Source: Tetracladium setigerum
Lineage: Eukaryota; Ascomycota; Leotiomycetes; Helotiales
Reading direction: 5' to 3'
Length of the DNA: 64,000 nucleotides
Assembly: GCA_031472005.1 (NCBI GenBank)
Contig: PZJY01000001.1
Span: forward strand, 3,844,001-3,908,000
Below, piece after piece: positions 1 through 12,006 of the stretch (positions are counted from its first letter, which is position 1; each line of letters begins with the position of its first letter). Made by a program: the position numbers and the translations under genes. Below the pieces are notes generated by a model that had not been told where the DNA came from, ran no database searches, and worked only from the letters and a program-made list of their open reading frames with translations.

Positions 1-1799
1 CTGTAAGGGCTTGAAAAGCGCGAAGTTGTTGGCAAGAATACACTTGCTCGTTTGCTGGTTCGATCAGACCCAGATCCCAACACAGTGCTGCCAGGATCTC
101 CCGCAATTCGCGGCGGCGCACGATAAATATCGTCTGTCCACTCCTCAATCTGACGATGCCTCTTCTTTGGGTTAGAAGACTGAGAAGTCTTCTCAGCCGC
201 GAATTTTCGGCTGAAGAACCATTGGAAGAGAATAGCGAGAACGAACTTTGCCCCTACAATGGACAGAATAAATACCAAAGACACATAAAGGACGACCTTG
301 GATGCAATACAGCCCACGGTCTCTGTATCAACAGATCCAACCTTGATAATTTGCTGCAAACACTGGGCAACGTGCTTATCATCTGCGTTTTGAAAGGAAT
401 GCGTCACATCCTTGCCACGAACAGCAATGTTTGAAGGGTGGTTGACATCCCTAAGCTCCTGGAAACGTGTTGGGATTGTGACCTGAGAGCTGTTGAACCA
501 GTTCAAAAGATTCAAATCCAAAACGTTTCCAGAATATACCATCAAGTTGCGAGAGCTGTTTTTGATGTCGTCCCAGGTGAAGTAAACATCGCCGGCAGTT
601 CTGAGATTGTAAAATGTTGTTCTTGCGGCTCCAATAGTATGGCAGGAGTATCCCAAGTAATTGGGAACCGTAGTATTTATAGGACTTGAGCCATCCTGGT
701 TGAAGGTTTTGCATGGAAAATACCAAGCCAAATCGCCGTCCGCGTTCGTTGGAACGTCTGATTTGTCCGCAAGAGTGATCATGTCTTTGCATTTGCCGTT
801 GACATTCTGGAACAAGAAGCTTCCGTCCATACCTGCGTTCTTCTCTGGTAGATCGTAAAGGATGTTTGCGTTCTTCCGGATTCCTCTAGCTGCTGGGTGC
901 TTTGATTCCGACAAATCGTACGCACTTCCATGGATAATCATGTACCCTCCATCAACCTCATTGACTCGCAATCGCAATCCGGGCGCACCACAAACAACCG
1001 CGGTAAATCCAAAAGTAAGGAAACCAACGAATGTCATAATGAGAAGAATGATGCTAATCAGGCCCATCTTCTCTCTCCAGGCTCTCTGTTGTGCCCTTGC
1101 GCCCTTTCCGAAGCATTTAAGAACGAAGTCCGGACACCAAAAGGTGACAATGGCACAGTACACGTTCCATAAACTGGGCGGCTTAATTGCATCCAGTTTC
1201 TTTTGCAATTCCCGCTCCTCCTTGGTAAGCTCTACCCGCCTTTCCCTCTTAAGCTTCTGTCGGGAACGTTTTTCAGGACCGGATTTCTCCTTTTCAGCTT
1301 CCTGTTCTCTTCCTGAGCTACGAACCCTCCTGCTATGTTGCTTTCGTGGTGGTGATGCGTCCGAGTCGACCTCATGGAAGGTTCGCAGTCCCGATGTTTC
1401 TGTCGCAGCCACATCTGCTTCCAAAATTGGATCGTGACCAGTTGTGGAGGGGTAAACGTTCATCTTCGCTGCATGCTGCCTATAGTGATAATTGGGGTGA
1501 TCCCGATCCATCCTACTCCTCTCTGGCTTGATCAAACTTCGTTTGCGTGACAGACTCCCTCCATGAGAAGGTACCGTTGGAGACAATGGGTCCATCTTGG
1601 GGGCTGGACTCAATGGGAATGCTTTCGACGATACGAAGCTGTCTCTGGAGGGCTGTCGTCCATGCGGAGAGGGAGATGGAGGAGGGTAGAAGGCCGATTC
1701 TTCATCGTCTGGTGTTCGTTTTGAGGGTGAATGTCGGCGCGGACTTCTCTGCTCGCGTATATGGGACTCTGTCGCCTCGGGGCGCTGTGGTAGATCCAT
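1..1799 (-). CDS. CHSIV: Class IV chitin synthase (yeast Chs3 type), N-terminal part, cut by window edge
   Basis: Reading is open without introns from ATG 1799 to base 1 (599 codons); the 3' part, including the catalytic QxxRW region, lies outside. An in-frame stop just upstream (1806-1808) fixes this ATG as the first. The protein begins with a basic, Ser/Pro-rich tail, then an IKPERSRMDRDHPNYHY stretch typical of class IV enzymes. A hydrophobic segment follows at about residues 247-270, then a long non-cytosolic domain with conserved phrases such as NGKCKDMITLADKSDVP and DLAWYFPCKTFN, and a second membrane segment near 500-525. The family adds UDP-GlcNAc to chitin at the plasma membrane. Yeast Chs3 needs the Skt5/Chs4 activator, and an SKT5 homologue is the divergent neighbour. 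Class assignment is confident; activity cannot be judged without the C-terminal half. Confidence 0.93.
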   Translation of the reverse strand, partial: MDLPQRPEATESHIREQRSPRRHSPSKRTPDDEESAFYPPPSPSPHGRQPSRDSFVSSKAFPLSPAPKMDPLSPTVPSHGGSLSRKRSLIKPERSRMDRDHPNYHYRQHAAKMNVYPSTTGHDPILEADVAATETSGLRTFHEVDSDASPPRKQHSRRVRSSGREQEAEKEKSGPEKRSRQKLKRERRVELTKEERELQKKLDAIKPPSLWNVYCAIVTFWCPDFVLKCFGKGARAQQRAWREKMGLISIILLIMTFVGFLTFGFTAVVCGAPGLRLRVNEVDGGYMIIHGSAYDLSESKHPAARGIRKNANILYDLPEKNAGMDGSFLFQNVNGKCKDMITLADKSDVPTNADGDLAWYFPCKTFNQDGSSPINTTVPNYLGYSCHTIGAARTTFYNLRTAGDVYFTWDDIKNSSRNLMVYSGNVLDLNLLNWFNSSQVTIPTRFQELRDVNHPSNIAVRGKDVTHSFQNADDKHVAQCLQQIIKVGSVDTETVGCIASKVVLYVSLVFILSIVGAKFVLAILFQWFFSRKFAAEKTSQSSNPKKRHRQIEEWTDDIYRAPPRIAGDPGSTVLGSGSDRTSKRASVFLPTTSRFSSPY

Positions 1800-4782
1800 C
1801 TTTCTATTCACCGAGATTATTAGTCGAAGCCCTAGTGTTGTGCACTCTTCAATGAGGTGCTACCTCATCTTTCCCCTTACGATGTAGGTTGATCAAATCA
1901 CGTCGAGTGGTGCCCCTTTGCGAAGTGGCATTCCCGGGCGAAAGCAGCTGGCAGATGCACAAAAGAGCGTGTGTTGGATGTAATAAGGATGGTAGATGGT
2001 AGTCTATACGTACATTGATGTTTACTGTATGAATGAGCTCGAGGAGAGAGAGAGGCTGTTTGTTTGGTGGTTGTGTTGTTCAACCCCTGTCACGATTTTC
2101 ATGCGGGGATGTGGTTGCTTGAACGACCAACACCACCAAGTATGGCGTGTTACAGAAGCTCCGCAAGAGCGGTTCCTACTCGACAGTGCCGTGAGGTTGG
2201 CCAAGACTTAAATAGAAGATTAATTATTGAATATCTGAAGAAGAGAAGATGTACAGGAAGCGATTGTGGCGGCGGTCGAAAGTCTGTTCCAAGGGCTGGC
2301 GGACGACGAAGCTATGCTTCTCGGGCGGAGATGGTTGTCTGGGTAGCGAGAGTGAGCGTGAGGAAAGGAGTCTTGCTAGTAGAATAAAAAGCAAGTAGAA
2401 ACGATAGGACTGGCAAGAAAGTGCCTCTCAAAACGAGTGGAAAAGACACCGGAGAACGAGTGTTGGTGAAGAAGAAGATGATGATGGCGATGCTGGTGGT
2501 AATGGATTGTAAGGAAATGGAAACCCGGGCCAACAATTTCTTGCTGGTGATGAAGAATGCTACTGGAATACGAAAAATGGCCATCCCAAGGCACGCCTCC
2601 GATGGCAAAAAGTGGCTGACCTGACCTCTCATGCTTGTTCGCTTGGGGGAAAGGGAGATGCACATCCAGCCATGCATAAATGGGGCAAAGATGATCGCTT
2701 CCAAGCAGTGTGCAACAGCTCTAAAAATAAACATTGGAGGGATGGATGGATGGACCATCGTATCCTCGGGAGTGGAAGGGAGGACAACGACGACCCGTCC
2801 AACAGATGGGTACAGAGGTACGCAGCATCTTCTCGTTACTTCGAGTCTTTGCGTAGATACTGTACCGTCAATATCCAATGGTCATGATTGATGAGCAGAG
2901 CTGTTTAGAAGTGGAATGCAATGCATGCTGTTTGGTCAGCAGCCCATATCATACGAGAAAAATGTCTCTCCGGACTTGGTCTAGAATAGGCGAGTTTTGT
3001 GGTCCTCGTAGTACTGTAAAGAGGTGGCCGCCGTCGTGAGGCTTGCCCATGTATCTTATCATTCATACCACATAGGATGTTGGGTAACCTGAGATATACT
3101 GTAGACCCTTCATTGTGTTATTATCATGATGGAATATTGCATGATCTTGTCCTACCTGACGACCCCTGAGATTCACTATTCTCTTCAGAATTCAAAGGGT
3201 GGTCCTTGGTCAAGTGCGGCTCCCTCGGTAATGGATCCACCAAGAGTCCGGCAACTCGTATCCAAGAAGTCCAAGGGATGATCATCTTTGTCGTAGAGTA
3301 ATGATGATGGTGATCTTTCGATGGCAAAACGCCATCGTGGGGAGAATTTGTGGGCGTCACAAGCCTCGTGTTGTTGAAGTGAGTTGGAAAAGAGTGGAAG
3401 GGGGTGCAGAGGTCTGTATTTACTTCCATACCTAGATCGCAAGTAAAGTCACCTACCAAAGGTACCTGAGACAAAGCAAGACAATACGTAGGAGTGAAGG
3501 GAAGGAGGCAGGCTAATTGCCATTTGTGTTCAGAGCGAAAACATTCTTAGGGAATTGGGTTGCACTTGTTGCTGCTTGCGGCAAGAATGTCTGCATACGA
3601 ATGCTTTGCACTACCTACGCGCCATAGTAACAAGACAAGAAGAATCGACTGATCACTTACTGCAATGAGAACAGCACTTGCAAGACTTCCCAACATTGCT
3701 CCTCTTAACCCTTTCCTTGCTCACCCAGCCACTCTTTACCCGTTCTTTGCAACTCTTCCATCCCTCGCTTGTGCTGTATATACAATAAATAAAGATAGCT
3801 CTTCTCCCCCTATTATTTCAACACCTTCGGTTTCGTCGACATTCTCTCGCCACCCTTCTAGAATCATTTTCAAACCATCGACCCTTTCTCTCTCCCCCGC
3901 AAAAACAGACGGAGTTCGATGCCCATGTTGGGAGACGCCAGGCCCAAATCAAACCTTTTCCGGCAACACTGACAGGGGATCGCCCGTGGCTGCAGCGCGG
4001 TAAAAAAAAAAGGTCCACCAGGGGTGGTTGAAGTCAAAAACAGCAACTGACGTGCTAACAACAAAACGAACTTGTGTCTTTCTTTCACGCTGCATCTCGC
4101 ATTATTATTCCACGTTGTCCACGTCTTCCCTTCCGAGTCCGACAGCTGCCCCGCTGGATTGCCTCTCCTTGCACACTCATCAATCGACAACTGCGCCGTC
4201 GTTCCGCTCTACCAAAGTGATCATTGATCCACAATTACATACGACGGGGGCACTCCCTCCTCGTACTCTGCAAGGGTGGTTGGTGAATGACATCGCGAAT
4301 ATCGGCTTTAGTGAAACAGACGAGACATCTTTGAGGGACACCATCACGCCTGCAACTACAACTACGCACACTCTCAGTTGAAGGTAAGAATCACTCGGAA
4401 ATCACACACTCAGCACTATCTCTACTGCTCAACCGGCGCCAACCTGCGCATCCAGCACATCCTCGGGAAAATTGTCGGTATGCAAAGAATTGTCTCGGCA
4501 AAAAACAAACGACCAAAATCTACCCCTCAATATCTACATATATATTGATTGCTCCGGCTAACAAGTCCATTCCCCCAGTTGTCAAGACTTAAGTCGATAT
4601 CAACTGCTTCCAGCCTCTATATTCGCCCATTCCCAAGTCGCTTGTGCTGGACGGTCCGAAGAACATAACACCCGGAATATTGGACATCAAGGTCGGATAA
4701 TTGGACAACGAACCATCGCTTTCCGTCAAGCCCAGCAAAATCCAGCTGTAGAAGGATATTGGTTGCACAACGCATACACACG
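1800..4782. promoter_or_regulatory. Shared upstream region between chitin synthase and SKT5
   Basis: This 3 kb stretch separates two divergent start codons, so it holds both promoters and 5' leaders. It contains GA-rich low-complexity sequence near 2040-2060 and 2420-2500 and CT-rich sequence from about 3660 to 4200 ahead of SKT5. A 188-codon reading frame on the minus strand (2312-2878) has no recognisable motif and I do not call it. No other gene is visible. Confidence 0.6.
4384..4578 (+). other. Possible intron in the SKT5 5' leader
   Basis: GTAAGA at 4384, a CTAAC branch-like site near 4557 and CCCCCAG ending at 4578 would form a 195 bp intron wholly upstream of the SKT5 start. It is longer than the other introns here and rests on signals alone. 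Confidence 0.3.
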
Positions 4783-7075
4783 ATGGCTACATACTCTTCG
4801 CCGGAGTCGGCACACAGGAAGCCAGTCAACACCGATGTCCTGCCACAATTACCACAATTGCAGTCGCTGTTTATTGATAGTGAATCCAAAGAAAATGTTG
4901 GACCAAAATCTCTGTCTTCTGTTTCTGGGCAATCCTCCGATCAACTGCCTGAACTCCCAAAGTCACCGATGAAAGTTAACACACAAAATGGGAACTGGTC
5001 ACGAACTTCCAATGGATACGGGAAAGGGGACGACAATAGCCCGCAGAAGATTTCAAGTGGACCTCAGGAGACCAGATACTATGAAAACGACCCAAGGCTT
5101 GTACGAAACCAAGATTCGCCTACCTCTACAAGACAAAACAAAGAGCATGAGCAATCAAATATGGCAGCCATCTCCCCCGCAGACAATCCAGATCTAAGGG
5201 CGTATTCCAACGGATCCTCCACACACCACGCACCAAGGCAGGATGAAGAGTATATGGGAGAAGATCGTACGGAAGAGACGGAACCTGCGCCAGTACCTCA
5301 CTTCCAATACTACCATCAATCTGCAGAAGATATGGAACCTTCAAATGCTCGCAATCGTGGTCACAACGCACAGGGCTCTTCTTCTCGACACAACGATGTG
5401 GGTGAAGTTGGCCAGTCAATCGGGCGCCATCTAACACCAACCTCACAAGCGGGAAGAAGGACTGCTCAAAGACCCATGTCTACATTCTCAGACTCGGGAG
5501 CACGTAGATCGCCAGTCGGACATGCGCATTCACCGAGTTGGAATGGACGAACGCCCTCGGCTCAATCTGGTAGATCGAATGATGGTAATGGCAGGCCTTT
5601 GTCTTTCATGGACCTCAATAATGTCTCGTACCCTCAAATGCCTCCCGCCCCCATTTCCTTCGACAATTCTCAGCTGCGTGGGATTGTAGGTAACCACGCC
5701 TCTCTACTCAGCACACAGAAGACTTTAGAAATGTACCGTCAAAACATCAAGAAGTTGAATGACCCTGAAACTCAGTATGCTTTTGCCGTCTTCTTGGTAT
5801 CTGCTTCCTCGGAGGCTGCCGAGCAAGAAGCAGGCACACCACAGAAGAAAGGCAGCTCTAGGGTATCATCTGGCCGTGGAAGCCCACAGGTTGAAAAAGC
5901 ACCACCAACGGCACACGAACTCCTAGAAGAAGCAAAGGTCCTCTTACAAAAGCTTGCTGATCGAAGTTACCCATTCGCTCAATACTATCTTGCTGATGGG
6001 TACGCCTCCGGGCTCTTCAGCAAGAATAGAGAAGCAGACAACGCAACAGCCTTCCCACTTTTTGTCTCTGCAAGCAAGCATGGCCACGCAGAAGCTGGCT
6101 ACCGTGCTGCTCTGTGTTATGAGTTTGGGTGGGGTTGTAGGCGAGATCCTGCAAAGGCAGTTCAATTTCTGAGACACGCGGCCTCCAAAAACCATCCTGG
6201 CGCCATGACACGACTTGGTCGTGCATGTCTGTCTGGCGATCTTGGTGAAAACAAGTACAGAGAAGGTTTGAAATGGTTAAAGCGAGCCACCGAATCTGCA
6301 GATGTGCAGTACAACGCAGCACCATATTATCTTGGACAGTTATACGAAAAGGGATTTGGCGACGATATCTTCCCAGACGAGGCATACACCGCACAACTAT
6401 TCACACAAGCAGCGGATCTTGGACATGCAGAAGCTGCCTTCAGATTAGGAGAAGCATATGAGCATGGAAGATTACAGTGTCCCCGCGATCCAGCGCTGAG
6501 TGTTCACTTCTATACTGGCGCAGCACAGAAAGGCCACCCATCAGCTATGATGGCCTTATGTGCCTGGTACATGATTGGCGCGGAGCCCGTTCTCGAAAAA
6601 GACGAGAATGAAGCGTACGAATGGGCTCGTGAGGCCGCTTTGAAAGGTATTTTACTCATTCTCGCACCGTCCATAGCTTACAAACACTAACAAAACTTGT
6701 CTCACAGGTCTTACGAAAGCCGAGTACGCCGTAGGCTACTTCACTGAGATGGGAATTGGAACCCGCCGCGATCCACTAGAAGCCAATGTCTGGTACGTCA
6801 AAGCAGCAGCAGCAGGTGACGATCGTGCGAAGATCAGAATTGCAGCTATCAATGCGGCTGCGAGTGGTGGTAGACCGAGGCAGATGGATGCAGCGACCGC
6901 GAGGAATGGGAAGATTAAGAAAGCTGCGAGTGCGAATGGTAAGGTGGTTCAGGCTGAGAAGACAGTTACGACTCCGATTACTCCTACCGCTCCAGCGGCT
7001 GATAAGGAGAAGAAAGTGGGAAAAGATGAGGAGAAGAGTGCGAAGGATAAGGAGAAGGACTGTATAGTGATGTGA
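4783..7075 (+). CDS. SKT5: SKT5/Chs4-type chitin synthase activator, Sel1 repeats, C-terminal CaaX
   Basis: Exons 4783-6646 and 6708-7075 (intron GTATTT...CTAAC...CACAG, 61 bp) give 743 residues. The start is the MATYSSPESA methionine. The N-terminal ~300 residues are disordered and rich in Ser, Asn and Gln. From about residue 330 there is a run of Sel1/TPR-like repeats with the A-x-Y-x-L-G and G-H-x-x-A signatures (for example YYLGQLYEKGFG and AAFRLGEAYEHG), and the intron splits one of them. A Lys/Glu/Ala-rich tail ends in CIVM, a CaaX prenylation box; yeast Chs4/Skt5 also ends in a prenylated CaaX. In yeast the protein tethers and activates Chs3 at the membrane. The divergent neighbour here is a Chs3-type synthase, which supports the assignment. 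Paralogous Sel1 proteins exist in fungi, so exact orthology is inferred. Confidence 0.92.
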
Positions 7076-7915
7076 TGTGATCACCAGCAGTCCAGGGAAG
7101 GGGAGAGGCTTTTTTCCCCATGAAGTCTCGAGCTTTGCATGCACATTTATTTGCATAGGTACTTCTTTATTGCATCGTCAATGGCGAGAGTAGACTTGAT
7201 TGATTTGCTCGTTTTTGTTTTGTTTTGTTCAAAATGGGGATGGGTATGGGGGGATATGATAGGGCGTGTTGCATTTGCATTTACATTTGCGTTTGATTGG
7301 GGTTGGGGGTGCGTGCTTGCGTGCATTTGTAGGATATATTCATGGGAGGAGCGTGCTCTTCTGGTTTTTCGTTTCTTCTTCTTTGTATTACGTCGACCAC
7401 ACACCTTGTTTTCATTGTGGTTTGCGAGGAGGGGAGCATGGTGGAGCGCGGGGCATGGTAAGGCGGAGAGTAATAATAACAAGACTTAGATAAGTAATAA
7501 TGGAATGAATGAGATGGAATGTTGCATGGTTTTCTACTTGCAACTGCTCGCTTAGCTCGATGATTAGTACGTCTGGTCCCCTTTTTCAAGTTTGGGGTGT
7601 CCTTGCGGTGGATATTGAGTGAACTTGTTTCTTGATTTGTTCTGATGTTACATGGTCTGATGGATGATCATCCATCTCTTTATCTACCTAGGTCCCTCCC
7701 TATGTGTGAGATCTGCCTTTTGCATCTCAAAGGTCTTGATGTGCCGTAAAAGTACAACTACATCTATCTATAACAGTAAATAATACAAGTACTATACATA
7801 CACCAATAATCATCTACGAATCTGCCCATCCATCTTTTTTATATTCTTACATCCCACCCCAAACCTTCCGTCCCACTCGCCTACTCACTCGACCACACAC
7901 TCCTCACATTCATCT
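7076..7915. other. Intergenic, between convergent 3' ends
   Basis: This T- and G-rich stretch holds the 3' untranslated regions of SKT5 (+) and the CYT-4-like gene (-). I see no gene; the short reading frames are low-complexity. Confidence 0.6.
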
Positions 7916-10900
7916 TCAAACATCCTTTCTAGCACCTTCCCCACCATCTTCAACCCCATCTTCAACCCACCTCCTCACTCCCCTCACAATAATAGTCCCC
8001 GAATAAGTATCCACATCCTCAATCTCCACCTCAAAATCCTCTTCCCCCACCAACGTCTCCCTAACCACCCACTCCGGACATTCCATCTTGGCCCAAGTCG
8101 CAAAATCCACTAATCGTCCCAGCACTACCTCCTTCGGCCCCATGGCATTCCCTGCACTGATACCACCATTCTTACTCATATCCAGCACGCGAAACTTCAA
8201 TCTCTTTGGTAACTCAGCCTCGTTGAATTTCCAAGCCCGTAGGAGGAAGTGACATATCCATGCGCGCGTGCTCGCTTTGTGACATTCCTTAATGGCACGT
8301 TCGCGGAGGTCGAGGTAGGGAATTAGGTTCTCGAGGGCAGTTTGGGAGAACGGGAGGAAATCTAGGTTCCTGGCGGCGGTGGGTGATGTGTTCAGGAGGG
8401 AGATACCGGTTTTGGCTTCGTGGAGCAGCGTAGCGCCGATTTGCCAATGTGCGAGTAGATCGCTGAAGCGACGAAGGGGCTGGTTACTTTTGCTATTACT
8501 TCTACACCAAGAGCCATGTGTGGTCCTGGTGTGGCCGTGGGACGGGCCTTTCCAATGAGGCTGATGTATTTCGATATCTCGTCTCGACTCGCGTTGCCCG
8601 TGGCTTGGATGGAGGGGAGGAGGTTGCGGTTGAAGTAGTCGATGGGGTCGTGGTTAGGGTTGACTTGTGTTGTGCGATAAGGGATGGGGATTCCACGGTC
8701 GCGACAGAAGCGTCCTGCTACTTCGTTGCCGATCAACATCAACGGTGCAACACCGCCCTTATGGACGGAGTGCAGGGAGTTGAATCTCTCGGCATCGGTT
8801 TCGGCGGGCACTTTGACTTGGATGGTGGGATCGCCGGGGTAGAAACGACTTGCGTTCTTTTGGTCTTGCAGTGCCCAGTTGGCGCCGCCGAAGGAGACGG
8901 AGACTTCTGGTGCAAGTGACCTGTAGTTGACAGCGCCTTTTAATTTCATTTTCTGAGTTCGAGCTTCGCCGATGAGCTGGAGAATTCTGAGGGTCTTGGT
9001 CTGGTCCTCCGACAAGTCTTTTAGTTCGGACATAGGCCTCGATACTCCGATTTTTGTGGTTTGGGAGCCTGATCCAACACTCCGCGTGATGTACTCGACA
9101 TCAGGATATTCTGTGCAAAAAGTATTGAATAGAGATGGGGTCATATAGACCACCTTGTTGATCTTGCCAGCATTAATTGCAGTATCCAAGATATCGCCCT
9201 TCAGGTTCATTCTCGCGCTGAATCTCAGACACGGTGTGCCAGGGGCTAAACTGAGATTTTTGCTAACATAATCCGTATCCAGCATGGAGACGACTCGGTC
9301 TTGCATGTAGACATTTTCGGTCTGTCTTTTCGCGAGTAATGCAGCCTCGGCTTTGGGATCGATGTGTGAAGATGGATCGGCTACATGGATATGCACCCAA
9401 TACTCGTCCGGAGTCTCCGTACTTTCCAGTGATATGCCATCGTCGATTTCCATAGCAGACACATCGTCTATACAGAATACGGTGAGATCTCCCCAGTCTT
9501 GTCGAATGCTAGAAAGAGCGTCAGAGGTGAAGCCTTTGGTAGTATTTACTCGTTCGATTCTTAGTCTCCGACCAGTCTGTGGCACCCGAAGCGCATATGG
9601 AGCCAAAGTTTGCCATGGTGGGATGCACCCTATTTCTTGTAGAAATACCCAACCTGTCTGTGGACTCAGTGACAGATCAGGGTACCGGTCTATTGCTCGC
9701 AGAATCGTAGATCCGACTCCATTCAGAGGCGAGGAAGGGCTCAGGGTAGTCAAGGCTGCCCAGGATTCTATGAAGAGCGAAAAGATCTCCTCCTCGGAAT
9801 CGAATTCGTTACAGACCACACCATGCCTGAAAGCGTTCTTGGCCGATGGCTTCTTTGAATAAGGACCAAGTGTGCCATGGGTTGTAAATTTGCGAAGCTT
9901 GCGACTGTCGTCAATAAGCTTGCGAGCCTTTTTAACAAATTTATGGAGAACCGAGTTGTGGGTGTGCCTGAGAAGATCCTCTCGGTATTTTTGGACTTCT
10001 TCCACAACTCTCACGTTGTTTTGAACTTCTCGAGTAGAAGAGATCTCGTAATGAATCGTATTTCGCAATGAGCCATGCAGCTGGACGCGAGCACCAGAAT
10101 CATCCGTAACTAAAGCCTGATGTACAGCAAAGAGTACGGGTGCTGAGAATTTTCCATTTGGGCCATGGGAAATGATAGAAGCGAGGAGCTCTTCCGCCAG
10201 CTCTTCAAGGTTTCCATATCGGAGCCTGTTTGGATAGGCTAGAATGTTGTGAGCATTGTCTAACTGCGCTGCAGCATTTCGATAGACAGCTTGGGTCTCA
10301 CTCCGAAATTTTAACATTTTCTTGAGCAATGGCCTGCCAATATGTCTGGGAACACTCTTGTCGATATTTTGTAATTTGCCCAGGAGAGTTCGTGGCAGTT
10401 CTTTGTCCGGAAGGAACTTTTTGATATTTACAAGTTCGTCTCTACCAACAAAACCTGGGACCAGGAAGTCCGAAGCTTTTGATCTCGTATGGACGTAACG
10501 ACCACTCATTGCTAGCTATAATCAGTCCTTGCGCTGATATGAATGGCCTGAATGGATTCTTACTGTAGAATTGTGATTGCGTGTCAACCTCCTGTACAAA
10601 TATGGCCATTTCTTGTGAACGGCCCATCGACCTGCCAGAATCCATCAATATGTTTTTCAAAATACTCGTACATAACTTGCATGACCTACCTTATAACTAC
10701 CATATCGCCTGGCACGAGAAACGTCCGATCACTCCCCATATCCGTCTCCCCATCTCTATCATATCCTACAAAGTTATCCTCCTGGTATTCCGACTCAGGC
10801 ATAAAAATTTCAAAATCAGTTTCGCCGCTCATCTCTGACATTATATTCACTACGCCTCCAGGACTTCGACCTATTTTTGCGCGCTCGGGACGGAAATGTG

Positions 10901-11238
10901 CGGCTTCATTTTCAACTTCCCATTCTCGCAACTTTTCCCGGAATTCGGTATCTGTAAGAGGAAATTCGGGGAGAGATTCATACTGCAGAATCGTATTGTT
11001 GTCGGCGTCCTAGCCAATTCAGTTAGCTTTGGGAGCGTCACAGAAAGGGGCGTGAGTAGGTAGGTACATAATTGGACACATGACTGGCCTGCCTCTTCAG
11101 CACATTAAATCCATTGCTGTACTTTGGGGCTGCCTGTGTTCGAAGGCTTGTTGTTGTTGATGCGAGGGACGACTTCGCGCGGCATTGCCAGCATACAAAT
11201 TGAATCTTTTGCCGCGAGATTCGAGAAATTCCCAGCAT
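7916..11238 (-). CDS. cyt-4: Mitochondrial RNase II-type exoribonuclease, CYT-4-like, with a frame break
   Basis: Exons (minus): 11238-11068, 11009-10690, 10631-10564 and 10511-7916; introns are 58, 58 and 52 bp. The first exon encodes a basic, Ser/Thr-rich mitochondrial presequence with CWQC. The RNB domain carries the acidic metal site in SAMEIDDGISLE and, near the 3' end, the family motif VTSPLRRFSDLLAHWQ. That motif is split between frames: the 5' frame reads VTSP and the frame one base away continues LRRFSDLL to the stop at 7916. Adding one base to the G run at 8476-8479 (C on the coding strand) gives about 1051 residues, close to Neurospora CYT-4. The family degrades and processes mitochondrial RNA and supports intron splicing. 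The donor of intron 1 (GTACCT) is the least certain junction. The start of MOCS2A lies 477 bp away, divergent. Confidence 0.88.
8476..8479 (-). other. One-base frame break in CYT-4-like RNB motif
   Basis: A run of four G (plus strand) lies where five are needed to keep the conserved TSPLRRFSDL motif in one frame. There is no room for an intron inside the motif. Confidence 0.85.
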
Positions 11239-11715
11239 ATCTTGAACCGAATGGCAAATGCAGATCAATCTGCAGGTTGTAAAAAGATATAATAAAGTGT
11301 AGTGAGAGTAATGTGACAGCACTTGTTTGGGTAAATAATAATTTCTACGAAGGTATGTTCTGCACAGTGTATGAGGAGACGTGATCGTGACGTTTGTGGT
11401 CCGTGCTCAGAGTTTTTTTCTGGACTCAAGGCACAAAGCCTCTTCCTTCGTTTTCTTCCCCCGACACAAAAAAAACAACAACACGACACACTTACAAGTA
11501 AGTTCCAACGAATCTCATACTTGTCTATGTAATTGCAGCGCTTCATATGATGAATTAAAATATAGCATGTATTACCCTACAGGTCGTTTTGGCTCTGTCA
11601 AAGCGGTCCTCCTGCGGATAAACTATTTAGATTTCTGAACGAAGCCCAACAACTTCCATTATTTGATTACCTGTTGTGTGTCGCACCCAGCTAACACGAG
11701 GAATCGCAGATCACA
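11239..11715. promoter_or_regulatory. Divergent promoter, CYT-4-like and MOCS2A
   Basis: These 477 bp separate the two start codons. The stretch is AT-rich with a short A-run near 11470. No further coding sequence is supported. Confidence 0.6.
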
Positions 11716-12006
11716 ATGTCCGGTCAAAACGCCTTGCCTGCAGGCCGTTTCACAGTTCTCTACTTTGCATCTGCGAGCTCCTACACATCCAAGGAGTCGG
11801 AAACGTTCGATGCTCCTCTGCCGATATCGCAACTATTCACTTTACTCGAAGAAACGTATAATGGCATTCGGTCGAAGGTTCTAGAGAGTTGTCTGGTGAC
11901 TGTCAACCTGGAGTATGTAGATCTACCACAGCCTGCTGGAGAGGTAGAGTTTGTGATCAAGGATGGTGATGAGGTGGCGATTATCCCACCTGTGAGCTCT
12001 GGATGA
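11716..12006 (+). CDS. MOCS2A: Molybdopterin synthase small (sulfur carrier) subunit
   Basis: A single-exon frame of 96 residues with the ubiquitin-like MoaD/MOCS2A pattern: an N-terminal FTVLYFASA strand, a middle helix, and the hallmark DGDEVAIIPPVSSG end. The last glycine of the family carries the thiocarboxylate that sulfurates precursor Z (cPMP) to make molybdopterin, needed for nitrate reductase and xanthine dehydrogenase. Most family members end in Gly-Gly; this one ends Ser-Gly, keeping only the terminal glycine. No second overlapping frame for the large subunit is visible, unlike the bicistronic human locus. The start codon lies directly after a CACA leader. Confidence 0.88.
   Translation: MSGQNALPAGRFTVLYFASASSYTSKESETFDAPLPISQLFTLLEETYNGIRSKVLESCLVTVNLEYVDLPQPAGEVEFVIKDGDEVAIIPPVSSG

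Noticed and set aside
2312..2878. 188-codon minus-strand frame between chitin synthase and SKT5
   Set aside because: No family motif, biased composition, and it lies in a promoter-like region with GA/CT tracts; no spliced extension improves it.
8450..8520. A short intron instead of a frameshift in the CYT-4-like gene
   Set aside because: The break falls inside TSPLRRFSDL, with conserved sequence within a few bases on both sides, leaving no room for a 45+ bp intron.
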